Of a stretch of 64,000 nucleotides of DNA, positions 35,869-43,455 are shown piece by piece. The stretch spans positions 66,325 through 130,324 of the forward strand of contig DBMR01000095.1 in assembly GCA_002298785.1 (NCBI GenBank). The letters are read 5' to 3'. Below the pieces are notes generated by a model. That model did no database searches and was not told the origin of the DNA. It was given only the letters and a program-made list of their open reading frames with translations. Made by a program: the position numbers and the translations under genes. The DNA comes from Verrucomicrobia subdivision 3 bacterium UBA693 (lineage in GTDB: Bacteria > Verrucomicrobiota > Verrucomicrobiia > Limisphaerales > UBA8199). Numbering within the stretch: position 1 is the stretch's first letter; each line of letters starts with the position of its first letter.

Positions 35869-37314
35869 CTATTGGGAGGTCAGGCAATAGAGGTATTCGT
35901 GCCCGCGCAGGAAAAGGTCTTTGCCGACGGCTACGGGTGAAGCGTCAAACTTCTCCTCCAGTCGGTTGGTCGCCAGCAGTTCCATTTTGTCCGATTCCTT
36001 CAACACCGCAGTGACGCCGTTGCGGCCTACCAGGTAGATGCGACCGTCGGCACCCACGGGCGAGGCGTAAACACCTTGCAGACCTTCGATTTTCTCCGCG
36101 TCCACCAGCACGCGGCCGGTTTTGGCTTCCACACAGGAGAGCACCGCGTTGTTGTTCGCAAAATAGTACAGTTTACCGCCGTAAAGCAGGGGAGACGGCA
36201 CATAAGGCGTGCTCTTTTTCAAGGACCACGCCACGGCGTCCGTACCCGTGAGATCGCCGGTTTGCCCGAGCTTTATCGCCAGAAGGGCATTCCCTTGAAA
36301 GCCGCTCATGCAGTACACCATATCGTTGTCCGTCACCGGACATGGAATGACATTCCGAGTCAGGCCGCCGCATTCCCAAATAACCTTGCCGTCAGCCGGA
36401 TCATAGCTGCGTATCTTGCGGGTGGCCGACACCACGACTTGCGCCTGGCCATTCTTCTCGATTACCAGCGGTGTGGACCAGGAGGTTCCCTCGTCGCGGG
36501 ACACTTTCCACAGTTGTTTGCCGGTGTTTTTGTCCAAGGCGAGGATAAAGGACGCGTCCTCGTTATCCCAATTCACCAACAGGGTGTCTTTGTAAAGTGC
36601 CGGGGAACTGCCTTCGCCAAAGGACATCGCCACGCGCATCCTTCCCAGGTCCTGCTTCCATTCGAGTTTTCCCTCGAAGTCATAGCAATACAGCCCGCGG
36701 GAACCGAAATAGGCCCAAACATGGTGGTCATCCACGACGCCGGAAGTTGAGGCGAATGTGCCTTCGTTCTGTCGAACGCCTTCATGAGGGACTTCCTCCC
36801 GGGCAACCTGCTGCCACAGCACTTTTCCGGTTAAGCGGTCCAGGCACAAAAGCGCAAATTGGTACGTCTCCGTAGGTTTGGCCCCACCCCCCGGCCCGCC
36901 GCGCCGCTGGCCGGGACCTCGGCCGAGTTCTCCGGGACGACCTTCAGGGCCTTTGCGCGGTTGGTCATTGCCGGGTTCGGCAGGTCGGACCCGCTCAGGC
37001 TCACTCGCCGGCGCCGGGGCGGGCTCGACCTTTTTCCCCGTGGGAATCGCGGTTTGGACAAATACCCGGTCACCCCAGACGAGGGGTGTGGCGGAGCCGT
37101 CGCCAGGAACCTTGGTCTTCCAGCGCACGTTATTGGTCTCACTCCAGGTGGTCGGCGGAGTGGCGTTGGGAGCCGTGCCGTTTTGGAGGGGACCACGCCA
37201 CTGTGGCCAGACCTGGTCTGGTGCGGCGTTCGCTGCCGCCGCCATTCCGAGTCCACAGGCACAGATCAGGCTTGGTATCACGGGTGTCTTTTCCAGAAGA
37301 TTTCGATGGTTCAT
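35869..37314 (-). CDS. Secreted PQQ-like beta-propeller protein
   Basis: A 481-residue protein; the ATG at 37314 is chosen because AGGAG stands a few bases upstream on the minus strand (about 37321-37325) and a good signal peptide follows (ending AANAA). Blades carry the PQQ-repeat pattern A-x-D-x-x-T-G-x-x-x-W: CLDRLTGKVLWQQ, ALDKNTGKQLWKV and SYDPADGKVIWEC. A Pro/Gly/Arg-rich insert (about residues 100-140) interrupts the first blades. No dehydrogenase ligands (such as a Cys-Cys disulfide ring) are apparent, so this is a binding or scaffold propeller rather than a quinoprotein. It converges on the aromatic operon. Confidence 0.8.
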   Translation of the reverse strand: MNHRNLLEKTPVIPSLICACGLGMAAAANAAPDQVWPQWRGPLQNGTAPNATPPTTWSETNNVRWKTKVPGDGSATPLVWGDRVFVQTAIPTGKKVEPAPAPASEPERVRPAEPGNDQPRKGPEGRPGELGRGPGQRRGGPGGGAKPTETYQFALLCLDRLTGKVLWQQVAREEVPHEGVRQNEGTFASTSGVVDDHHVWAYFGSRGLYCYDFEGKLEWKQDLGRMRVAMSFGEGSSPALYKDTLLVNWDNEDASFILALDKNTGKQLWKVSRDEGTSWSTPLVIEKNGQAQVVVSATRKIRSYDPADGKVIWECGGLTRNVIPCPVTDNDMVYCMSGFQGNALLAIKLGQTGDLTGTDAVAWSLKKSTPYVPSPLLYGGKLYYFANNNAVLSCVEAKTGRVLVDAEKIEGLQGVYASPVGADGRIYLVGRNGVTAVLKESDKMELLATNRLEEKFDASPVAVGKDLFLRGHEYLYCLTSQ

Positions 37315-37466
37315 TTTTTTGCTCCTGTTTTGGCCTCGCGCCGTGCCCAGCCGTTTGGCTCTCAACCGCGGCGCTGGAGACCTTTTTACCGGCCGGCCTA
37401 TTTATCCTCCTTCCCCCCGCGGTTGTCGAGTCAGTTGATTACGGCGCGCCACCGGCCAGTAAGGGG

Positions 37467-38282
37467 TCACGGTTCCGCATCCGCCCGCTCCAGCACTTTG
37501 AGGATCTTGTCGAACGAATTGCGCACTTCACTGTAGTCGCGCACATCGACGGTAAAGCGGCCGTCACCATTGGGACGCGACCGGGCGTGGCCATCCGCAA
37601 ACAGGACGTTCACGAACTTTTGCCGGTGGTTGGTGCGCGGGATGACATTGAACGAAACGAGATCGGGCGGGCACAGGAATTCAGTATCCACGACGAGGGC
37701 GCGAATGGGCTGGCCCAGTCGGTTGTCGCCCAGTTTGTCGAGTTGAAGATGGTCCGGGGGGGCGCTGTTGGCCGGGCTATCAAATAATTGGGTGTTTCCT
37801 CCGTGGCGGTAGTAATAACTGCACTGGGCCTGGCTGGTGCCAACTCTGGCCAGTTCCGCCAGGGCATCGACCGGTTGATCAACTCCGGGGCAGAACAGGA
37901 CCCTGGGTTGTTTGGCCAGGTAATCGGACAGCAACAAGCCGAGCGCGACCGGGGCGCCGCCTTGGATAGAGAGCAGGGAAGTCGGTGCGCCGGTTGACGG
38001 GTAGAGATCGGCCGGGCTGGTAAAGGGCGGAGCTTTTGGGCCATAAGGAATCCTGCCCGAGCTGTCGTGGGCGTAAGCTTGAATGGCCAGGCCCACTTGT
38101 CGAAGGTTGGACAGGCAGGCGGCTTTGCGCCCGGCTGACTGAGCGGAAGTCAAGGCGGGCAGTAACAAGGCTGCCAGGATTGCCAGGATGGCAATCACCA
38201 CCAGCAGTTCGATCAGGGTGAAAGCGGAGGGGCGACGGTTGCTCCGTTCATGCGGGGCCTTTGTTGGGCCAGAGCATTTCAC
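37467..38282 (-). CDS. Orphan pseudopilin (prepilin N-terminal methylation protein)
   Basis: A 271-residue protein with a class III leader; cleavage would fall between Ala20 and Phe21, with Glu25 as +5 residue. The -1 residue is Ala instead of the usual Gly, which prepilin peptidases often still accept. After the hydrophobic helix, [21 protein letters not shown] and the C-terminal [15 protein letters not shown] phrase are typical of the DUF1559-like family. It lies 16 nt from the gene at 38299 on the same strand, so the three genes 37467-40087 may be one transcript. Confidence 0.85.
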   Translation of the reverse strand: MKCSGPTKAPHERSNRRPSAFTLIELLVVIAILAILAALLLPALTSAQSAGRKAACLSNLRQVGLAIQAYAHDSSGRIPYGPKAPPFTSPADLYPSTGAPTSLLSIQGGAPVALGLLLSDYLAKQPRVLFCPGVDQPVDALAELARVGTSQAQCSYYYRHGGNTQLFDSPANSAPPDHLQLDKLGDNRLGQPIRALVVDTEFLCPPDLVSFNVIPRTNHRQKFVNVLFADGHARSRPNGDGRFTVDVRDYSEVRNSFDKILKVLERADAEP

Positions 38283-38298
38283 TTTTCAGAGCCCTGGT

Positions 38299-39210
38299 TC
38301 AGGGCAGTTGTCGTGCCTGGTAGAAACGTTTGCTGAAATTCGTGACCGTATCGGTGAAAGACACTTTGCCCGTGGTATTGGTCAGTATCCCCGCGTTGGC
38401 CCAGTCGCCAACCGGGAGCAGGGGATCCGTGCTGGTGACGATCTCGAACCTTAGTCCCGGTTCGCTTTGCAGCGTCAACGTAACGACCCCGTTGCTCCAG
38501 GTTGGAGTCGTCCAGGACGGCGGACTGGAATCAGCCAGCCGCACATTGTCCAAGTCCCAATAACCACCCTGCAGGTTGGTGGTGACGGTGGAGAGCATCC
38601 GGATGCCGATCTTCTGGCCGGACCAGGGATCGTCAGATTTAACTGTGGGCACGTTCACATGGAAATCTACCACGGTCGTCGTATTGGTAAACAGCTCGGG
38701 GGCGTTGGTGATGGAAGTGACCGCCACCGGGACCTGGTTGCTGGCTGCGTCGCGATAGTACAGAGCCAGTTCGAGGCTGGCGCCGGGTGCCATGTTGCCT
38801 CCGCCACCGATGACCCCGACCGAGAGTTTGTAAGCTTTGCCCGGCTCAAAGGTGGCGTTGAAGGCGTGCGTCGGGACCGAATTCGACCAGTCGATCGAGT
38901 CGTAATCCTGGAACAGCCCCATTTCGGGAATGGCGAAAACCCAAATGGCCTGGTTGCCATCACAGTTGACGATGCGGTCAGCGCTGGTGATGGGGGTGTT
39001 TTTAAAAGTCCCGGCAAGCTGATCCCAGGTGTATCCACCGCTTTCGATGTACCAATCCGGTTTAGGCACCTTTTGCCAGCAGTCGACGTGAGTGTTCACG
39101 AAGAGCGTCACTGGCGATTCGAACGATCCGTTGGGAACCGTGATGGGCCCCGCCATCAAAGCTCCAGTTCCTGCTGCCAGGCTCAACAGGCTCAGAAACG
39201 GACGTCTCAT
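38299..39210 (-). CDS. Secreted beta-sandwich protein with FYxxR-type tail, paralogue of its neighbour
   Basis: A 303-residue exported protein (signal peptide ending near ALMAG). The body begins ITVPNGSFESP and contains KVPKPDWYIESGGYTWDQLAG, IGGGGNMAPGASLELALYYRD and GGYWDLDNVRLAD, all with close counterparts in the product of 39239-40087. Instead of a PEP-CTERM tail it continues into a second beta-domain (about 225-303) ending RFYQARQLP, a C-terminal style common on verrucomicrobial secreted proteins. The NGSFE...WDLDNVRL layout is that of a PEP-CTERM-associated, carbohydrate-binding-like sandwich. Function unknown. Confidence 0.7.
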   Translation of the reverse strand: MRRPFLSLLSLAAGTGALMAGPITVPNGSFESPVTLFVNTHVDCWQKVPKPDWYIESGGYTWDQLAGTFKNTPITSADRIVNCDGNQAIWVFAIPEMGLFQDYDSIDWSNSVPTHAFNATFEPGKAYKLSVGVIGGGGNMAPGASLELALYYRDAASNQVPVAVTSITNAPELFTNTTTVVDFHVNVPTVKSDDPWSGQKIGIRMLSTVTTNLQGGYWDLDNVRLADSSPPSWTTPTWSNGVVTLTLQSEPGLRFEIVTSTDPLLPVGDWANAGILTNTTGKVSFTDTVTNFSKRFYQARQLP

Positions 39211-39238
39211 GTGAAAGGCTGTGCCGGGGCCCGGAGTC

Positions 39239-40087
39239 TTAGCGGGATTTCGCGCCCTTGCTCGTCCGAACCCAATAAAAGCCGAACAAACCCAGGGCGA
39301 GGAATCCCAAGGAGCTTGGTTCCGGAACCGCAGTCAGCCGCACGTTGTCGAGGTCCCAATAGCCGCTACCGTTTCCGGAGGTGGTTAACAACTGGATCCC
39401 GATATTTTGTCCGGCCCACGCATCACCGGCTGCCACGGTGGGAACATTCACTTCATAATCGACGAAGTGGGTCATGGTCGGGAAACCGGCTGCGGTATAC
39501 GTGATTGGTGTGGTTCCTACCATGACCATGTTATTGCCGCCGTCACGGTAGTACAATCCCAGAAGCATGGTAGTTCCTTCCGGCATGCCGCCGCCCCCGC
39601 CCAGGACCCCAACCGTTAGCTTGTAGGACATTCCGACCTGGAAGGTCGCGTTGAAGCCGTGGGAAGGCGTCGATTGGCTCCAGTCGGTGGTATTATAATC
39701 CTGGAATAGCGCTACTTGCGGAAATGCCAGGAAATAGACTCCTTGGTTGCCGGCCATGTTGTCGATGTGATTGCCGCTCCCAACCGGGGTATTTTGGAAC
39801 AGGCCGGCTGTTTGGTCCCACAGCAAACCGTAGGCAGTTTCGTCGAACCAGGCGGGTTTGGCTGCTTTTTGCCAGGAATCAATTTGCGTTGTGACGTAAG
39901 GGTATACTTGCGGCGCCACTTGAGATTCAAAAGAGCCGTTTGGGATCAGGATATCCCCGGCGTGCACTGGCAAGGCACCCGCTCCCAGGATCATCATCCC
40001 GGCGACGACCGTGCCTAAAATCCTACCGTCCGCGCCACGGCTGTTGACCGCCGCGGCCTCTGAACTTATGCCTTCGATTAACTTCAT
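39239..40087 (-). CDS. PEP-CTERM surface protein, paralogue of the 38299-39210 product
   Basis: A 282-residue protein with a signal peptide ending near PVHAGD and a body beginning ILIPNGSFES. It has SWQKAAKPAWFDETAYGLLW, GGGGGMPEGTTMLLGLYYRDG and GYWDLDNVRLTAV and ends in the sorting tail VPEPSSLGFLALGLFGFYW followed by basic residues. It is expected to be an exosortase substrate on the surface. It is the first gene of the minus-strand run; the next gene, a tandem duplicate with a different C-terminus, starts 28 nt downstream. The 40088-40353 gap upstream shows no gene and no clear promoter. Confidence 0.8.
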   Translation of the reverse strand: MKLIEGISSEAAAVNSRGADGRILGTVVAGMMILGAGALPVHAGDILIPNGSFESQVAPQVYPYVTTQIDSWQKAAKPAWFDETAYGLLWDQTAGLFQNTPVGSGNHIDNMAGNQGVYFLAFPQVALFQDYNTTDWSQSTPSHGFNATFQVGMSYKLTVGVLGGGGGMPEGTTMLLGLYYRDGGNNMVMVGTTPITYTAAGFPTMTHFVDYEVNVPTVAAGDAWAGQNIGIQLLTTSGNGSGYWDLDNVRLTAVPEPSSLGFLALGLFGFYWVRTSKGAKSR

Positions 40088-40353
40088 TTTGGTACTTGTA
40101 CTTTAGTTATTGATCCTTCAATCCTTCGCGCAGTCAAGAGCTTACCGGCTCTGCTCAAGCCCGCAAGCAGACGTTGCGCCGAACGCCGGCCGGTTTAACC
40201 AGGGGCCGGATTCACCCTGCCATTGTGGTGCCAGGTGCCCAATCATGCAACTAAGTCCTAACAAAAGTGTCGCTGGACACCGGGAAGAGTGTGGGGTATG
40301 GAGCTAATTACTAATCCATAGCAACAAACCAACTACCAAAAGCAATTACCATT

Positions 40354-40797
40354 ATGGACAACAACTCCGGTCTGGGTGGTTCAAACAAGCCCCAAGCTTC
40401 GACCTACCCACCTTTCGAGATAAAAGTTACCTGCGATTTCAGCAAACCTACGCCCGTGGTGGATGTGAGTCCCGACATCGCCGAGTTGCACGCAAATCAG
40501 AGGCTCCGCTTCGTTTGCGACAACGCGGCTCTGGTCATTGTGGCTCAACACCATTCCCGAGGAAAAAAAGAAGCGGATCACAGTCCTTTCGCAAATGATG
40601 CGCTGACTTTGACCGTGCAGAAAAACTCGTCGGATCCCTTCCATATCACGGCGAAAGGGGCTGAGGCGTTGCCCCCGGGTGATCCCGATCCGGGGATCAA
40701 ACATCCCGGTTACAAGTACACGGTGGTGGCGATTTCAGCCGATGGCAAAATCGGGGTGAAGGACCCAACGATTATTATCCGGCAGTCTTCTCAATGA
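40354..40797 (+). CDS. Small hypothetical protein, beta-sandwich-like
   Basis: A 147-residue protein without signal peptide or membrane segment. It begins MDNNSGLGGSNKPQ and is rich in predicted beta strands (FEIKVTCDFSKPTPVV, LRFVCDNAALVIVAQHHS, DALTLTVQKNSSDPFHIT, YKYTVVAISADGKIGVKDP). The layout recalls small cupredoxin- or Ig-like folds, but no metal site is evident and I do not recognise the family. It converges with the Omp85-like gene. Confidence 0.55.
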   Translation: MDNNSGLGGSNKPQASTYPPFEIKVTCDFSKPTPVVDVSPDIAELHANQRLRFVCDNAALVIVAQHHSRGKKEADHSPFANDALTLTVQKNSSDPFHITAKGAEALPPGDPDPGIKHPGYKYTVVAISADGKIGVKDPTIIIRQSSQ

Positions 40798-40904
40798 CCG
40801 TCCTGGCGGCTGGGAGTTCCTGGTTCGCACATGCGTGCCAGGATCGCGAAATCCTCCCTGCACTTGGTCAAAAGCTGACTTAACTGGAGCGCCTTTTAAG
40901 CCGT

Positions 40905-42770
40905 TTAAAAGAGATTCTGGAATACCAGCCGCATAAAGACGCTCCCACGGTTTCCTGAGGTGGGACCGGTCAAGGTTTGCATGTAGCCGATTTCGAAACT
41001 GGCGGTGACGATGGTCACTTGGACGCCGCCTCCGGCGGCCATCCACGTCTCGCTGGATCTGCTTTTGCTGTCGCTGATGCCGGCGATATCGAACATGAAC
41101 AGGGGTTTGATGGAATACAGGTTCGCGTGGTTGATGACAAAATCGGCGGCGGGCTGAACTTCGCTGAGGATGCTCCTGGCCTTGGCCTCGGCTTCCTGCG
41201 GGGTCCATTGAGGGTGTTCGGATTGGAGCGCGGCGGCCAGCATGGCGGGCCCGCTGCGATTGATCTGGTTGCTGAGCACCTGCTTAATGGTTAACGGATT
41301 TCCATCAGCGCCGGGCAGATCGGTCATTTCATTTGGTATCAGCGGGCGAAACCAGCCGTGGATGGGAATCGGGATCGAGAGGTTCACGTTCACGTGCCAG
41401 AACGCATCTCCGCCAGACATACTGCCGTTGTTCCGGAGGCCTGCCTGCGCTTCGCCGAAACTGCGCAATAGTGGGCCGCTTGGCATCGCCAGCAAAGAGG
41501 CGCCGGTTGGCCGATCGTAAAGGAATTGTCCCGGAGCATTTCCTCCAAAAAACTGGCCATAGGACGGTGCATCTCCCCAGATCTTTCCACCGCCGGCGAT
41601 TAACTCGAGTCCGATCGTTTGGTTTTGGCTGATGGGAATTTCGCGGGAGTAGCCGAGCCGACCCACCAAGCGCTGGTAGGCCCCGCCTGAGCCGGCCAGC
41701 CAACTATTCTCTTCCCAAACACTGGCCCGGACGAAGCCTTTGATCAAAGGTGGAATAGCTTCGAAAAGCAGTCGATTTGATTGCCGGTTGGCATCGGTGT
41801 TCTGGTCGATCTCAGTTCCATTTACCTGGTCGCTGGAATACTGGTAACCCGTATCAAGGTATAGCCGGGTATTGGGGCCGAGTTTCAAACTGATGCCCGG
41901 GCTGACAAATCCGCTGTTGGCCGTGTGTTTGTCGGTGCCCAGCGGTTCATCCGTACCGGTGTAATGCCCGCGCAAACGCACTTCTGAAAGCGCTTCGCCG
42001 ATATCCCGGATTCGATAACTGAGCCCAACGTTGGCACGATAAAAGAGTTCCTCCAGGGATTTTGAGCCTTGTGCCTGAAAATCCAGGTTCTGTCGGCTGG
42101 TCGGATCGGGGTGCGCGGGGTCCCGGAGATTGAGGAGATCCGCATCCAGGGCCGCGCCGATCGAGGCGCCAAAAGCTCGGTCATAGGCCGCCCCGAAGGT
42201 CGGCTTGAGCGCCAGCAACGGCCCGGGCACGTTGTCGTAAAAGGTAGGCTTCGGTGATCTCGGGATCGGCAGAACGTTGTCTCCAATCTGTACCATCGAG
42301 AGGTGGAGATAGAATGGGCGAAACACGACATCCACTGTGTCGCTCGTTGGCCTTTTCCCGGTGGCGTTGGCGGGCGGGGCGTTGGTTTCGAAATCCACAC
42401 CAATATACAATATGCCCACCTCGCCCTTGGATTTTAGTCCGTAGCCCTGAACCGAATTCGCCGTGATCGCTTCCCTTAGCGCATTCATAGCGGCAGAGAC
42501 CTTTTCCGGGGTGAGGACATCCCCGGCGGCCAGTGGCAGTGATACATTGCCGACCCAACGGGCGTCGATTTTGATTCGGCCTACTCGGAGTTTGTAGACC
42601 CCTTTGCTCCTGGCCTTTTCATCCGCCTGACGTTCGTCGTCGGGCGCCGGTTTGGGCGTGTCACCAACCTCGAGGCTGGTAATCGGTTGTGCGGCGACAG
42701 CCGGCGGCAGAGCGGTCGACAGCGTCAACAGAGCAGAGAGTAAAGCCGAGGACACGCGCATGGCCTGCAA
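40905..42770 (-). CDS. Omp85-like outer-membrane beta-barrel protein
   Basis: A 621-residue exported protein (signal peptide ending AVAAQ). Residues about 55-130 (VGRIKIDARWVGNVSLPLAAGDVLTPEKVSAAMNALREAI) look like one POTRA-type domain, and the rest (about 190-621) is a series of amphipathic strands typical of a TpsB/TamA-like 16-strand barrel, ending VFMRLVFQNLF with a C-terminal Phe as the BAM recognition signal. An unusual helical insertion (about 490-550, SNQINRSGPAMLAAALQSEH...) interrupts the barrel. Members of this family secrete partner proteins or insert barrels; there is no adjacent large TpsA-type substrate. It follows the small gene at 42831-43262 on the same strand with a 60-nt gap. 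Confidence 0.65.
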   Translation of the reverse strand: MQAMRVSSALLSALLTLSTALPPAVAAQPITSLEVGDTPKPAPDDERQADEKARSKGVYKLRVGRIKIDARWVGNVSLPLAAGDVLTPEKVSAAMNALREAITANSVQGYGLKSKGEVGILYIGVDFETNAPPANATGKRPTSDTVDVVFRPFYLHLSMVQIGDNVLPIPRSPKPTFYDNVPGPLLALKPTFGAAYDRAFGASIGAALDADLLNLRDPAHPDPTSRQNLDFQAQGSKSLEELFYRANVGLSYRIRDIGEALSEVRLRGHYTGTDEPLGTDKHTANSGFVSPGISLKLGPNTRLYLDTGYQYSSDQVNGTEIDQNTDANRQSNRLLFEAIPPLIKGFVRASVWEENSWLAGSGGAYQRLVGRLGYSREIPISQNQTIGLELIAGGGKIWGDAPSYGQFFGGNAPGQFLYDRPTGASLLAMPSGPLLRSFGEAQAGLRNNGSMSGGDAFWHVNVNLSIPIPIHGWFRPLIPNEMTDLPGADGNPLTIKQVLSNQINRSGPAMLAAALQSEHPQWTPQEAEAKARSILSEVQPAADFVINHANLYSIKPLFMFDIAGISDSKSRSSETWMAAGGGVQVTIVTASFEIGYMQTLTGPTSGNRGSVFMRLVFQNLF

Positions 42771-42830
42771 CTACCAAGTTATCCAGGCAGCGGCTCAGCG
42801 CCGCTGCCTGGTTTGAGCGACACGATTGGT

Positions 42831-43262
42831 TTAGAAATCAATATTCACGACCTTCGACATGGCGTCGTGCAGCGCCTGCTTCTGAGTCGGGGTCGGGTTC
42901 TCAACTCCTTCCAGGGCCTTGGCGGGTGGGTAGACGTCGTTTACCAGCACATTGGCCTGTGGTTGGGTAACCCCATTCGCCGCCATGGCTTGCACCGCCT
43001 TCTGTTCCACCGGTGTACCCGTGGTGAACGAGACATGGATGATTTGTATCTCCTGCCCGTTCTCCACTTTGAACAGGTCGAAGACCAGTTTCCAGATGGA
43101 ATCGGCTTCCGGAGTGCAGGAACGTTCCACGATGACCTTGAATTTGTAGCCGGCTTCGGGGCTGAACACCATCACCTCCAGCAGGAAAGGGTGGCAGACT
43201 TTATTCCCGATCGGAACAACGCTCACCGAGGACAGAGGGGCTTTTTTCTTTGATTTTGCCAT
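42831..43262 (-). CDS. Small hypothetical protein upstream of the Omp85-like gene
   Basis: A 143-residue protein starting at the ATG at 43262 (MAKSKKKAPLSS). Longer frames upstream to 43421 would overlap the presumed control region. No signal peptide, no Cys-rich or catalytic pattern. The middle (FLLEVMVFSPEAGYKFKVIV, WKLVFDLFKVENGQEIQIIHV) is beta-rich and the end helical. It is the first gene of a likely two-gene operon with the Omp85-like barrel and diverges from the operon starting at 43456. Family unknown. Confidence 0.55.
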   Translation of the reverse strand: MAKSKKKAPLSSVSVVPIGNKVCHPFLLEVMVFSPEAGYKFKVIVERSCTPEADSIWKLVFDLFKVENGQEIQIIHVSFTTGTPVEQKAVQAMAANGVTQPQANVLVNDVYPPAKALEGVENPTPTQKQALHDAMSKVVNIDF

Positions 43263-43361
43263 AACCAGAATATTGCCATGTTGATTTGAATACGTAGACC
43301 CAGCCACAACGCTCCTGCGGAGTGGCATTACGGCTTGGAACAGCCTTACCATCACTCGGTT

Positions 43362-43376
43362 TTGACGATTCGTCAA
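43362..43376. promoter_or_regulatory. Operator-like dyad 1, TGAC-N5-GTCA form
   Basis: A 7-bp perfect inverted repeat with a single central base (TTGACGA-T-TCGTCAA), in the 193-bp gap between the divergent genes at 43262 (minus) and 43456 (plus). It shares its core and spacing with dyad 2. Confidence 0.5.
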
Positions 43377-43422
43377 CTGCGCGTCCCGGGTTTGTGCTGC
43401 AAAAGTAATCTTTATTTGCAAA

Positions 43423-43437
43423 ATGACATAACGTCAT
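43423..43437. promoter_or_regulatory. Operator-like dyad 2, TGAC-N5-GTCA form
   Basis: A 5-bp inverted repeat (ATGAC-N5-GTCAT) centred 61 bp from dyad 1 and about 20-30 bp upstream of the first possible start codon of the eight-gene operon. A regulator bound here would overlap the transcription or translation start. Confidence 0.45.
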
Positions 43438-43455
43438 CGAATGTCCTCTTGATTG

